A stretch of 64,000 nucleotides of DNA from Lachancea dasiensis. Taxonomy: Eukaryota > Ascomycota > Saccharomycetes > Saccharomycetales > Saccharomycetaceae. Shown piece by piece: positions 30,076-39,506 of the stretch. The stretch's first letter is position 1. Every line of letters begins with the position of its first letter. The stretch lies in NCBI GenBank assembly GCA_900074725.1, contig LT598457.1:186001-250000 (forward strand). The letters run 5' to 3'. A program made the translations under genes and the position numbers. The notes under the pieces were generated by a model that did not search any database, was not told the origin of the DNA, and was given only the letters and a program-made list of their open reading frames with translations.

Positions 30076-31200
30076 GCTAGAAGAGTTTAGCCGTGGCTTG
30101 TCAGTGCTCAACTGGTTAATGGTGACTAAGACGTCGTCAAGTGTCTTTTCATTCGAGATTTACTTTTGTCCTTTTGTCGAGGGCAATCAAATGTCCTCCT
30201 CAAGGTAATAAGTTAGACATGTGAGAAGGTGCCAAAGTGCCCTAGTTACACACAACGGAAAATAATGATCGCCTCTGGTATTAATCATGCACATTCTGAC
30301 CACTCGCCACTTTGAATATGATCGAGTGGCCTCGACTTTAGTGATCAGGAAAAGGCTCTGTTGTTGTTTCAATTTCCTACACTACGTGCGAAAGAATGGG
30401 AGCTGCGAGGGCTCACAGAGAGAAAAGCTAGCAGTACGACAGTTCTTAGCTCACAATTATGTAAGACTGATACAATATAGAGATCCAAACGAAGGCGGGC
30501 AGTCGTAGCTTTACTGTGTGTCGCAGGATACTGCATCTGTCATCAGTTGATTACGCACTACTGTATTCATTCACCCGACCGATGGGCGACATTATGAGAG
30601 TATAATTAGATAGCTGAGCTTTCAGTAGTCTATTTTGATAGCTCTGGTTACATTCTTGATTCATGAAAGGGATCGCACAGTCGGCATTTATACAAAAATT
30701 CATGTAAGGTGCAAAATTCCACCAGAGCGTCCTGGATGTTGTAGCAATGATAGCAAGAAATTTCTCACGATATTTCTGGCCTTCTTTGGACAGTGATCCG
30801 CTTCCTCACAACTGCGATCGATCGGTCAATCGACTCTGACACTTGTTTATCACTTTTTAGAATAGTGACACGGGCTCTTCTACAATGATGAAATTGGTGC
30901 TATAAGATGGCACAGAAAAACGTGCCGTTAGGCTGTTGACAGGGGTTACGCAAAACTCTTGACTTCAAATCCCGCTGCTCAGTATTGCTGGCCCGGCATG
31001 CTTTCTGTGTCGTTCTTTTCTGCATATGTGTTTCCAAGTGGCCGACAACAGTCATTCTCTTGGGAGTTGTACATGTTTATATATTTTCACGTGACAAAGT
31101 CTGTGCAACATCAAAAAGGAAGAACCCATCTTGATTCAGACTAGTTGAAGAGAAGTTAGCTTCTCCTGCAGGCGGCCGCACGATCTACAAGGGTCTGCCG
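30076..31200. other. Intergenic region at the junction of two ancestral synteny blocks
   Basis: 1.1 kb between divergent BSC6 and LCL3. It contains a CACGTG E-box near 31088 and overlapping SbfI and NotI sites at 31165-31179. Small ORFs on both strands show no domain. No tRNA was found, although tRNAs often mark such breakpoints. Confidence 0.5.
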
Positions 31201-32001
31201 ATGTTGGAAAGCCGAGATGGGGCTCTTACCTCGCAGCAAATCATATATGGGCGTGCTCTCCTTCTATCGTTTTTGCTAACAGGATCTATTCTCACTAGTT
31301 ACGCGATATTTAACAAGCATCTCCGGCAATATTCCAGGGCGACCGAGATTCCATCTAGCAGTTTCAGGAAGAAGTGGCTCTATGGGAAAGTCACATCGGT
31401 GGGTGACGGTGATAATTTCCACTTTTTCCATACTCCTGGTGGTCTCCGGGGCGGATGGGGCTGGCTAAGAAGAGAGCCCCAACTGGATAAAACTGATGCC
31501 GGGCATAAATCTCTTCCAAGCAGGCTATTCGCATCACTCGCAAGACGGCATATGAGTGAACCAGAGAAATTCCGTTCTTTGCAAGTGAGCTATAAGGGTA
31601 AAAGAAACTTGCCCACCATATCGATCCGCTTGTGTGGAGTTGACGCGCCTGAGAGAGCTCACTTCGGTAATCCCGCCCAGCCTTTTAGCGAGGAGGCCCT
31701 GATTTGGCTTCGCCATACGATTCTTGGCCGCCATGTGTGGGTCAAACCTTTGGCTATTGACCAGTATGGCAGGTGTGTCGCCAAAGTTGAATATCTCACA
31801 TGGACGGGTTGGAGAAATCTTAGTCTGGACATGGTCAAAAACGGTTTGGCGGTTGTATATGAGGGCAAAACAGGGGCCGAATTCGACACAGAGGAGGACA
31901 TATATGTCTTCCATCAAACAATTGCTCAACAACGTCGCGTAGGACTGTGGAGCCTAAAGAAAATGGAGACTCCCGGCGCATACAAAAAGAGGATGGGTTG
32001 A
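31201..32001 (+). CDS. LCL3: Lcl3-like mitochondrial staphylococcal-nuclease-fold endonuclease
   Basis: A 266-residue protein (274 in S. cerevisiae). One N-terminal membrane segment (about residues 18-38, [19 protein letters not shown]) anchors a staphylococcal nuclease domain (about 60-262). Its catalytic pattern is visible: [14 protein letters not shown] supplies an arginine, aspartate and glutamate, and [10 protein letters not shown] lies in the same domain. [18 protein letters not shown] is the typical SNase start. S. cerevisiae Lcl3 localises to mitochondria, and its deletion extends chronological lifespan. The pair LCL3 and GUP1 is convergent here, as in S. cerevisiae (YGL085W/YGL084C). 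Confidence 0.92.
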   Translation: MLESRDGALTSQQIIYGRALLLSFLLTGSILTSYAIFNKHLRQYSRATEIPSSSFRKKWLYGKVTSVGDGDNFHFFHTPGGLRGGWGWLRREPQLDKTDAGHKSLPSRLFASLARRHMSEPEKFRSLQVSYKGKRNLPTISIRLCGVDAPERAHFGNPAQPFSEEALIWLRHTILGRHVWVKPLAIDQYGRCVAKVEYLTWTGWRNLSLDMVKNGLAVVYEGKTGAEFDTEEDIYVFHQTIAQQRRVGLWSLKKMETPGAYKKRMG

Positions 32002-32046
32002 ATAACTGTGTCATTGAACTTGCAGAGTATATCAAATTTTCATAAA

Positions 32047-33801
32047 TTAGCATTTCACATTAACACCTTTGCGTTTTTCATGTTCTCTTTGTTCGAACAT
32101 CACTTGCGTTGCAATAAATAGAGCTAAGTTAGCGCCAATCAAGAATTTGATGCCAGACCAGGTGAAGAAAATCCCCTTTATCAAATGCACTGTGCCATCG
32201 TAGCCTAAACAAAATCCGAAAAGATTGGCGATCATCATCATCCAAATATTCAGTATGGCACCAAACGAGCGTACAAATCTGTACCACCATTTCTTATGAT
32301 GGCCCGAAAATACCTGTTGTGCAAATATTTCAGGCAAAAGGAACAGTACAATGAGCCAGCCCCATAACAGGAGCTTTAGTTCAATATCGTGCCAAATTGC
32401 CACAAAAGAGAATACTGCCAGGGAACTCAAAATTCGATGGCTTGAGCCACCCAGAGGAACATAAATATAACGAACAACCCATTTGTTGAAAGACCTATGC
32501 CATGCTCTCCAGAAAGCCAATGCGCTGAAATTATTATTCATACAGCGTAACATATTTTCAGGAGGATCAATTCCGTCAATGAGGGCCCATAACCTAAATA
32601 GTCTCCATGGGATAAGGAGCTTTAACCAAACGATATTAAGGTTGAATAGACCAATCATTGAAATTTGGAAGGGGGTATCCCCATCCCAGGCCTTGGCTTT
32701 TGAAACGGCAACAGCGTAGATATAGTGTAAGACAGCCTCCATCGTCAGCACACAAAAGACAAACCTCAATGCGTAAACAATAATCGCCCGCCGGTTGATG
32801 GAAGGCAAAGTCTGTTGAGACTGATATAAATAGTCATTGAAGGTAATAATTGGCCCAGCAATAAAAAGCGGAGTGTAGGTGATGTAGGCAATGTAGTGCG
32901 ACAGGGAATAATCTTGGATATGGTGGGGAGCGGACAGTCTCGCCCGCTCTTCGAGGAGAACAGCCTTTTTTCCATTTTCACATATCGTCTCTAGTGTGGA
33001 TGACGTGGATCTCTTCAACTCTGGCTTACTTGGTGGTGCGGGAGAGGCAAATACAGTTTTCTTTCCCGCTTTAACCTCCTCCCATTTCTCAAGGAAATCC
33101 ATGTTGAAGCTTAGCGTTCTTAGCAGAGTGAAATTGTAAAAAACGTCCCAACGTTCAATAATGCCTTTAAAGGACGTATCCAAAGGGGATAATGCACTCA
33201 TGATATTGCCAAATGGGTAATTCCAATAACTATTGTTGATGAACAACGTACTGATGCCATACACCCATGTCAAGAGTACTGCCAGCTTCGTTCTCTTTCG
33301 AAAACATTTGGCAATAGCGAAACTGATCAAGACATGCGTCAGCACTCGAATTGCATTGATCCCATGCGCCGCAAATAAAAATATTAGCCCAAAAACGAGA
33401 TCAAATGTAGCTTTTTGGCACTTGGTTATACCCACAACTGCTTTTTTTAACGAAGAGTGCAGCAGCACCAATCCAACCAGTAATGGCAGATTGTCGCGAA
33501 AAAATCGATATTGAGAGTCACTGTTGTCAACCTTTCGGCCCCTGATCCACCCTTTGCTGAGTAAAGGCTCAAACCTCGGGAAATTAGGGCTTCTTTCATT
33601 GGTGGCCGATAGAGCCGCATTTATCATTAGTGGAACTACAATTGCAAACATGAGATAATAAAATTTGAACTCCATCGTGTTCCACCGAGGTTTTGTCGCA
33701 CCTTTACTCACTTTTTGTATCCGCTTAGGGTCCGTCCCCGGATCAAGTCTGGAGTCCAGACTCTTCAAGGATAGGGAAGATGTAATATCTTTCAACCCCA
33801 T
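32047..33801 (-). CDS. GUP1: Gup1-like MBOAT O-acyltransferase for GPI-anchor remodelling
   Basis: A 584-residue multi-pass membrane protein of the MBOAT family (560 in S. cerevisiae). Typical motifs are YTPLFIAGPIITFNDYLYQ, the conserved FWRAWHRSFNKWVVRYIYVP segment, and a catalytic-type histidine in AIWHDIELKLLLWGW. About ten hydrophobic segments are visible. Gup1 works in the ER, placing a C26 fatty acid on the sn-2 position of GPI anchors; loss affects the cell wall and glycerol uptake. S. cerevisiae keeps two copies (GUP1 on VII and GUP2 on XVI); here a single gene sits where both blocks interleave, as expected before duplication. Confidence 0.95.
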   Translation of the reverse strand: MGLKDITSSLSLKSLDSRLDPGTDPKRIQKVSKGATKPRWNTMEFKFYYLMFAIVVPLMINAALSATNERSPNFPRFEPLLSKGWIRGRKVDNSDSQYRFFRDNLPLLVGLVLLHSSLKKAVVGITKCQKATFDLVFGLIFLFAAHGINAIRVLTHVLISFAIAKCFRKRTKLAVLLTWVYGISTLFINNSYWNYPFGNIMSALSPLDTSFKGIIERWDVFYNFTLLRTLSFNMDFLEKWEEVKAGKKTVFASPAPPSKPELKRSTSSTLETICENGKKAVLLEERARLSAPHHIQDYSLSHYIAYITYTPLFIAGPIITFNDYLYQSQQTLPSINRRAIIVYALRFVFCVLTMEAVLHYIYAVAVSKAKAWDGDTPFQISMIGLFNLNIVWLKLLIPWRLFRLWALIDGIDPPENMLRCMNNNFSALAFWRAWHRSFNKWVVRYIYVPLGGSSHRILSSLAVFSFVAIWHDIELKLLLWGWLIVLFLLPEIFAQQVFSGHHKKWWYRFVRSFGAILNIWMMMIANLFGFCLGYDGTVHLIKGIFFTWSGIKFLIGANLALFIATQVMFEQREHEKRKGVNVKC

Positions 33802-35541
33802 AGCTAGAAATTGCTGTTGTTAACAATTAAACTGTCCTCAAGAAGCGTGTGGTTTGCAAAGGGCACTAGTTTACGCGCCGGAGATACCTTTGAGGATTGG
33901 TTAATTACTGTGAAGCTAAAACAAGGTACATACGACGTCGAAAATGATTTCTTATACACTTGTCGCACAGACTGCACAATCCGCAGAAATCAAGCATCAC
34001 AAGTCCCAGTCTCCGGTATATTAGTTAACTAAGTCGGGACGAGCCTCTGATGCGCAGTTAAGGTATTACAAAACAGTTTGGTATCATTTTAGACGAGTAG
34101 TATAGCTTCGACTATTAGTCTCAGGAATGTACCATGCTACATCTGTCTCATTCTATCTCTGAAGTTTCTCGCTATTTGGCTGAATAGATACTGACAGGCA
34201 ACTCACGATGAGAATACATGGATTTTGGCTCGACTTGGCAGTAATACCATGATTGTCAAATACATTTGGGTGAGACTGAAATATTAAATTACATAGTCAG
34301 GCCATATAGTTCCTTTCGAAAATTGAAAAATGTGGGTATTCGATAATGCGTCTAAAGCTCATGAAGCTAATTGTAAGCTGTCTATGAACTATAAATTACA
34401 CCATATTTGAGACGTGCTGCCAGTTTTCATGAAAATTTCTGGCGGATATATCCTGGGGGCATATAGGATGAAATAACATACATTTTGACCCAACAGGATG
34501 GAATACTGAGCTGTTGAATGATCGAAATACTGGACTTGCCATTATTGTGTAATTGAGGCTCTCCTGCACTCTACTGGGCGATGATCCTTGAGGAAGTCAG
34601 GTTGACATTATCACTTAATACTATTCTGACACTACTTCGAGGTTAACTCTTATGCAACTCGGTGCTAAAATAGTACTGCTCACCTCTACCTCGCGGTCCC
34701 CACAGCAAGGTTCGTTTCAATACAGAAGGATATAGGGGTGGGCAAACTTCCCCTGGAGTTTCAAACACTGAGGATACGTTAGGAAAATACCTCTAAGGTA
34801 AGCTCTGGTTGCACCAGAATTAATTGTTTCAACACCAATGCCCACCATTTAAATAGGATATTGAGAGTATTTGGCAGAGAGTCCCCTCGATGTAAATTGC
34901 TGTGAGCCTATGGACCCGCGATAACCTCAGAATTTGCTTATATTGATGACTTTTGGCCCCATAATCGAGAATCGGATAAGAAATCAACCAGCACTTGTAA
35001 TGAGTAGGGTTTGCAATTCGGCTAACTATTGTAAGTCATCTATTTTGCAGAGCCGCAGGCTATAGCACAGCATTGGGGTTGATAAGAGATCAAAACCACG
35101 AGCTCCTCACTACCAAAAGCTCACTTATGCTATATTATATTCATCTTCTATGATGTTGTCTATACCTTGAGCACACAAATGATAATGTGTGCCCTGTGCT
35201 CAAGTAAATTCATCTTTATGATGTTGTCTGTACCTTGAGCACATAAATGATAATGTGTGCCCTGCTGCATTACAAACCCTATCGAAGACTACAGAGAGTA
35301 GATGTGACGGTATTCAGCTCAATGTGAGTCAAATAGTATTAAGTGCTAAGTGGGGACTGGAATGCTTCCTAAATCCCTTGTCGCAGTCACCTCAACAGCT
35401 AATTGCACGTTGAAGTTGAAGAGGTAACGATCAATCTACATATCAAGGTCTGTCACCGCACAGACTAATTAAAAGTTCCAAAAATTTATAATAACAAGTG
35501 CACATACTTCCAAGTGTTAAGCAAGCTGGAACCTGCAAAGG
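33802..35541. other. Long divergent intergenic region GUP1/SCY1
   Basis: At 1.74 kb this is the largest gene-free stretch in the window. It is AT-rich with no open frame of note. It holds a diverged tandem duplication at 35140-35264, listed separately. I see no tRNA, snRNA or LTR. An unrecognised non-coding RNA or a replication origin could be here; the sequence alone does not show it. Confidence 0.5.
35140..35264. repeat. Diverged tandem duplication (unit about 57 bp) with a hairpin
   Basis: Copy 1 (35140-35196) and copy 2 (35209-35264) share the order TTCATCTT, TATGATGTTGTCT, ACCTTGAGCACA, AATGATAATGTGTGCCCTG, with a few substitutions and a 1-bp indel. In copy 1, CTTGAGCACA (35166-35175) pairs perfectly with TGTGCTCAAG (35195-35204) across 19 nt. 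Copy 2 lacks the downstream arm. Confidence 0.85.
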
Positions 35542-37965
35542 ATGTTCTGGACGTCGAAGTCCAATATTAGCTCCAGCTACTCCTACTCATCATCGCCCAC
35601 CTTTACAGTAGACCCATGGAATGTCCATTCGGGGAGGCCTAAGAGTAACGGCTCTTCTGGTACCAGCTCGAAAGTTTCAGTATTCATATTCGATAAGAAG
35701 CAGTTCGAGAACCACCTGTTAAGTTCAGGCGCTATTAAATCGCGCTCGTCTAGTCGAGATAAGCAGTTTATTCAAAATGCTTATGATATACTAAGGACGC
35801 AGGTGAATCAACTGGCGAAATTGAAGCACCCCAATATTCTTGGGTTAGTCGAACCTTTGGAAGAGCACTCGAAAACATTCATGTTCGTTTCTGAATACGT
35901 TTCCTGCAGTCTAGAATCGAGTCAGGATAACGGATCAACTGAAGCCTCTGAGATGCTTACCCTCTCTCGATCATCGGGCTGTGGCAATGTTATTACACAA
36001 CGAGGTATCCTACAGATATCCCAAGGCCTGGACTTCATTCACAACCGTGCGAACTCCGTAGCACTCGATTTGAGACCGGCATCCATCCTTGTTAATGAAA
36101 ATTCTGATTGGAAACTGTCGGGTCTAGGTTATCTCACCAAACTTCCGCCAGGTTGCAATACCAGCCAGTATAACCCAGACTTTGATCCACGCTACCCCGC
36201 TTTCATGCATATTCCACTGAATTACAGTGCGCCTGAATTGATTTTGGATAATATGCTCACGCCAAGGAATGATTACTTTTCACTAGGCCTCTTGATTTAC
36301 TTCTTGTATCATAAGAGGCATTTGATCTCATGCCAAGATTACATTGGCGACTACAAAGAGGAGTACAGCAAATTCGAACAAGACCTGCTGCGACTGTCCT
36401 TTGACAGATTTTTCGCCAAATTGCCCGAGAAATTGAGGCCCAGCATGTCTAAGCTCATGAACAGAGATGTTTTCTCTAGGTTTGATAATATTAGTGAGTT
36501 TTTGGACATAGAGTTTTTTCAAGACCCGCTAGTCAAAACATTAGCGTTCTTGGACGACTTACCAACCAAGAGCTCGCAGGAAAGAAGCGTATATTTGAGT
36601 GGATTACTTGATATGTTACCGCAGTTTCCGGCACAATTGTTACAACGGAAATTTTTACCGGTACTACTGCACTTGCTTGATCAAATGTGCGCCTCAGACG
36701 TCGTAGATTCTGCAAGTTTGAATACACTGGTTACTGTTATATTAAAAATCGGCGAAACCTTGTCGCAACTTTCCTTTCAAGAAAAAATATACCCTCACCT
36801 TGCGGACAAAGAATCTTTCAAATGCTTGATCGATAATGCCACAACCAGCTTGATTGAAAACGTCGCCATCTTGCAACAAAAAATAAAGGCTGATCTATTC
36901 GCGGGCGAAATTCTGAAGCCTCTTTGTACTTTTGTCTTCTCTGCCACTTCTGGAGAGAACAGCGTTTTGTTGCAAGAATTGTTGATGAAGAGACTAGACG
37001 TGTTACTTCAAGTTTTCGATTTTCCAACAGTTAAAAACTTTTTGCTCAAGCTGCTATCGGGGCTCTTTGTCAAAACAACAAGTCTAACTGTTAAGACTGC
37101 TTGCGTGGATAGTTTCTGTACTATGATTGAGCGCAAGGCAATTGACAAGTTCACAGGTGTCGACGAACTATTACCTTTACTCAAATCCATGAAGACCAGG
37201 GAGCCGCGAATTTTGATGAAAACACTAGAACTGTTGCGGGTCCTCTCGGAGCTGGTGGAAACTGAGCAGGTTTTAGTCGAACAACTGCTTCCTTTACTAT
37301 GGGACTTTTCTCTCGCGTTGACACTATCACCCAACCAATATGCTCATTTTATTAAGGTGATAAACAATCTTGGTCAAGACGTCCAACGAAAGCACATGGA
37401 GAGGCTCAAATCTTCCAACGGAGCCAACGTGAACTTCAGCAAAGTGATTGAGAATCCAGTACCGAAGGCCGAGGACCCAGACTTGCAAGCCTCCCATAAG
37501 ATAGATGTTCCTGCTATTGTACCAAGAGCCCAGACTGGTACTAACCGAAAACAAATTCATAGACCGGTACCGAAAACCGATTTGCCACGGACTCCGGACA
37601 CTGGTTCAAGTTCTCCGCTAACACCTCACCGCCTCAAATCTGCTGTCAGACATTCAAAACCTGCTGAGACCCTAAAATCGGGGAACGCGAAATACGCGAC
37701 TGGGATCGTCTTCAACACTGCTTCGCCCGAGCCGCTTAGAAGTGAACCGAAGCGCAATTCAGCGGAAGTGGACGATTTTGACGACTTCGTTTCTTCGACT
37801 CCTTCGCTGAGAAGCGCTCCGTCGCCTCCAGTATCTAGTAAAATTTCAACCAACACAACCGCAAACTTACCTCCAGGGTTTTCAATGACGATGCAGCCCC
37901 AGAAAAATGTGTCTTCGCGCCACATTTCATCTCAATCTGCTAATGAATCGGCGTCGCTACTTTAA
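35542..37965 (+). CDS. SCY1: Scy1-like pseudokinase with HEAT-type repeats
   Basis: An 807-residue protein (804 in S. cerevisiae). The N-terminal kinase-like domain (about residues 15-330) has degenerate catalytic motifs. The usual HRD loop reads ALDLRPASILVNENSDWKLS, and the DFG position is replaced by SGLG, so no phosphotransfer is expected. A helical HEAT-like region (about 335-620) follows, rich in leucine (LLDMLPQFPAQLLQRKFLPV). The tail is Ser/Pro-rich and disordered. An acidic DDFDDF cluster there could bind clathrin or adaptors. Scy1 proteins act in clathrin-linked Golgi and endosomal traffic. The neighbours GUP1 and MIY1 agree with chromosome VII order. Confidence 0.93.
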   Translation: MFWTSKSNISSSYSYSSSPTFTVDPWNVHSGRPKSNGSSGTSSKVSVFIFDKKQFENHLLSSGAIKSRSSSRDKQFIQNAYDILRTQVNQLAKLKHPNILGLVEPLEEHSKTFMFVSEYVSCSLESSQDNGSTEASEMLTLSRSSGCGNVITQRGILQISQGLDFIHNRANSVALDLRPASILVNENSDWKLSGLGYLTKLPPGCNTSQYNPDFDPRYPAFMHIPLNYSAPELILDNMLTPRNDYFSLGLLIYFLYHKRHLISCQDYIGDYKEEYSKFEQDLLRLSFDRFFAKLPEKLRPSMSKLMNRDVFSRFDNISEFLDIEFFQDPLVKTLAFLDDLPTKSSQERSVYLSGLLDMLPQFPAQLLQRKFLPVLLHLLDQMCASDVVDSASLNTLVTVILKIGETLSQLSFQEKIYPHLADKESFKCLIDNATTSLIENVAILQQKIKADLFAGEILKPLCTFVFSATSGENSVLLQELLMKRLDVLLQVFDFPTVKNFLLKLLSGLFVKTTSLTVKTACVDSFCTMIERKAIDKFTGVDELLPLLKSMKTREPRILMKTLELLRVLSELVETEQVLVEQLLPLLWDFSLALTLSPNQYAHFIKVINNLGQDVQRKHMERLKSSNGANVNFSKVIENPVPKAEDPDLQASHKIDVPAIVPRAQTGTNRKQIHRPVPKTDLPRTPDTGSSSPLTPHRLKSAVRHSKPAETLKSGNAKYATGIVFNTASPEPLRSEPKRNSAEVDDFDDFVSSTPSLRSAPSPPVSSKISTNTTANLPPGFSMTMQPQKNVSSRHISSQSANESASLL

Positions 37966-38761
37966 TCTGCTTACAACGGCCCAATGCATGTAGCCAACTG
38001 ATCACCACAAGACATGTGGTCAAAGAGCGTTTTCTGCTGATGCTTTATGAACCTCGGGCACATTGGCAGAAAACTTCGTCGTGAACATAATACTAATGAG
38101 ACCAATTTGATAAAGCAAGCTGCGAACATGCTCTCAACTGTGTAAACAATTAACTCTCGACCTCAGTTAGGCAAAGACTACCCATCAAACTATAGAACTA
38201 TAAATTTAATTTGTAAAATGCGTCTTGGCTAGTCAAATGAGCTCGTTATTGTAAAAGCAAATTGACCACCAAGTCAAAGAACTTTGAGGAAATGCTGCTG
38301 TGGTGCTATGGCATCTCTATAAGCTTTCATTCGATCAGCCAGTCAAGTACACATCGAACTCGACAGGCCCTAACTAGCTTGCGTATAAAGTGACCAGGGC
38401 TCTGCAAAAATGAAGTACATCATCAATACTGAACATTTCGGCTTGCTTGACCTGTACTAAAGAACAAAATCCACTTGGCTGTTAGCTATTGGAGCACGGA
38501 GGTGAAGTGAAGACCCGCTTTCATTTATTTATTAACCTATTTATTTATTGGCTCATTCCATTCATTTGCGGCAAGCGTGCTGAAGTCAGTGTTATAGTGC
38601 TAACACTTGAACTATTATTACTCGCTTACTTGCGCATTTTTGAGATCTACCCGAAACAGGAATCACCTATTTATTAGCGGGCTTTTCATATACCGGAAAC
38701 CTGTTCACAGTCCGCTCTCCCGCTGCGAGTTTCCCAGATTTTCGCTATTCATTGAGACCCC
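37966..38761. other. Spacer between SCY1 and COA2
   Basis: 796 bp. ATTTATTTATT occurs twice, at 38523-38533 and 38539-38549, in an AT-rich patch that loosely resembles an ARS core with one mismatch. No ORF or RNA gene was recognised. Confidence 0.45.
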
Positions 38762-38950
38762 ATGAGAGCCTCCACGAGGACCAACGTCACTAATCGTTTG
38801 TTCGTCACCACTTTCCTGGTCGCCTTCTCGTCTGTTGCCTTAAGCTCTGCGTTGCCATGTCCCGCCCATACCCTAGATAGTGACGCGCCTATGGCTTCAG
38901 ATCGCCAAAAGGCCGAGCGCTCGGGTGACAGACCTGCGCCCTCGTCGTAG
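38762..38950 (+). CDS. COA2: Small membrane protein, probable Coa2 cytochrome c oxidase assembly factor
   Basis: A 62-residue ORF. A basic start (MRASTRTNVTNR) is followed by one hydrophobic segment (about residues 13-31, LFVTTFLVAFSSVALSSAL). After it come CPAH and a polar tail. It lies between SCY1 and NAB3 on the same strand as NAB3. This is exactly where and how COA2 (YPL189C-A, 68 aa) sits next to NAB3 in S. cerevisiae. Coa2 is a mitochondrial inner-membrane factor that helps Cox1 maturation together with Shy1. The call rests mainly on synteny, size and the single membrane segment; sequence identity was not tested. Chance ORFs of this size are common, so confidence is moderate. Confidence 0.65.
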   Translation: MRASTRTNVTNRLFVTTFLVAFSSVALSSALPCPAHTLDSDAPMASDRQKAERSGDRPAPSS

Positions 38951-39506
38951 ACGCAGAAGTTGTTTTGGGGGAAAAGGGGTAAATTTTGGAGTGTCTTCGT
39001 GAATTCCTAGTCACCAATCACAGAACCGAGTCAGGCATGCGCAATTCGGAACTTCTCGGCACAACCTACAGAGCCATACTCGGAACACGTATGACAGCAT
39101 ATATTCATAGCATAATTTCCTACCCAGTGTATATATATTAAAGGGAAAATCGTTTTTACTGAGAGCTGTATGTCTGGACAATAGATAGCGTGAATGTCTG
39201 GCTCAAAAGAACTTATAGTAGTCGATGCCTTAGGTCAAGTTTTTACTCCGATGAAAGGACTATTGAAAACAAAGCTTTTATCAAAATAGACACTTAAGTA
39301 AAAATATACCAGAGCTCTCGCATAGCGAATCGCACTATACTGGACTAAATATGGCATCACTTGGCTTCATTGGCCAGGATATCTGCCTTCTCGCTGGCCA
39401 TTTTCGAATCCGTGACAAATGACATACTATATGATGAATAGAAAAGTTACGGCAATGCATACAAAGCATAGCACAGTCCCACATCTTGGTAGCGTAACGT
39501 CCAGCC
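38951..39506. other. Spacer between COA2 and NAB3
   Basis: 556 bp, AT-rich, with a TATA-like tract (TATATATTAAAG near 39130). No other content recognised. Confidence 0.45.

Noticed and set aside
30955-30980. GACTTCAAATCCCG resembling a tRNA T-loop
   Set aside because: No matching acceptor, D or anticodon arms upstream.
31165-31179. Overlapping SbfI and NotI sites resembling a cloning linker
   Set aside because: The flanks run smoothly into native yeast sequence, and NotI sites also occur naturally at about 22610 and 29500, so a vector origin is not supported.
38523-38549. Two ATTTATTTATT words as a replication origin
   Set aside because: One mismatch to the S. cerevisiae ARS core, and origin motifs differ between yeasts; the sequence alone is not enough.
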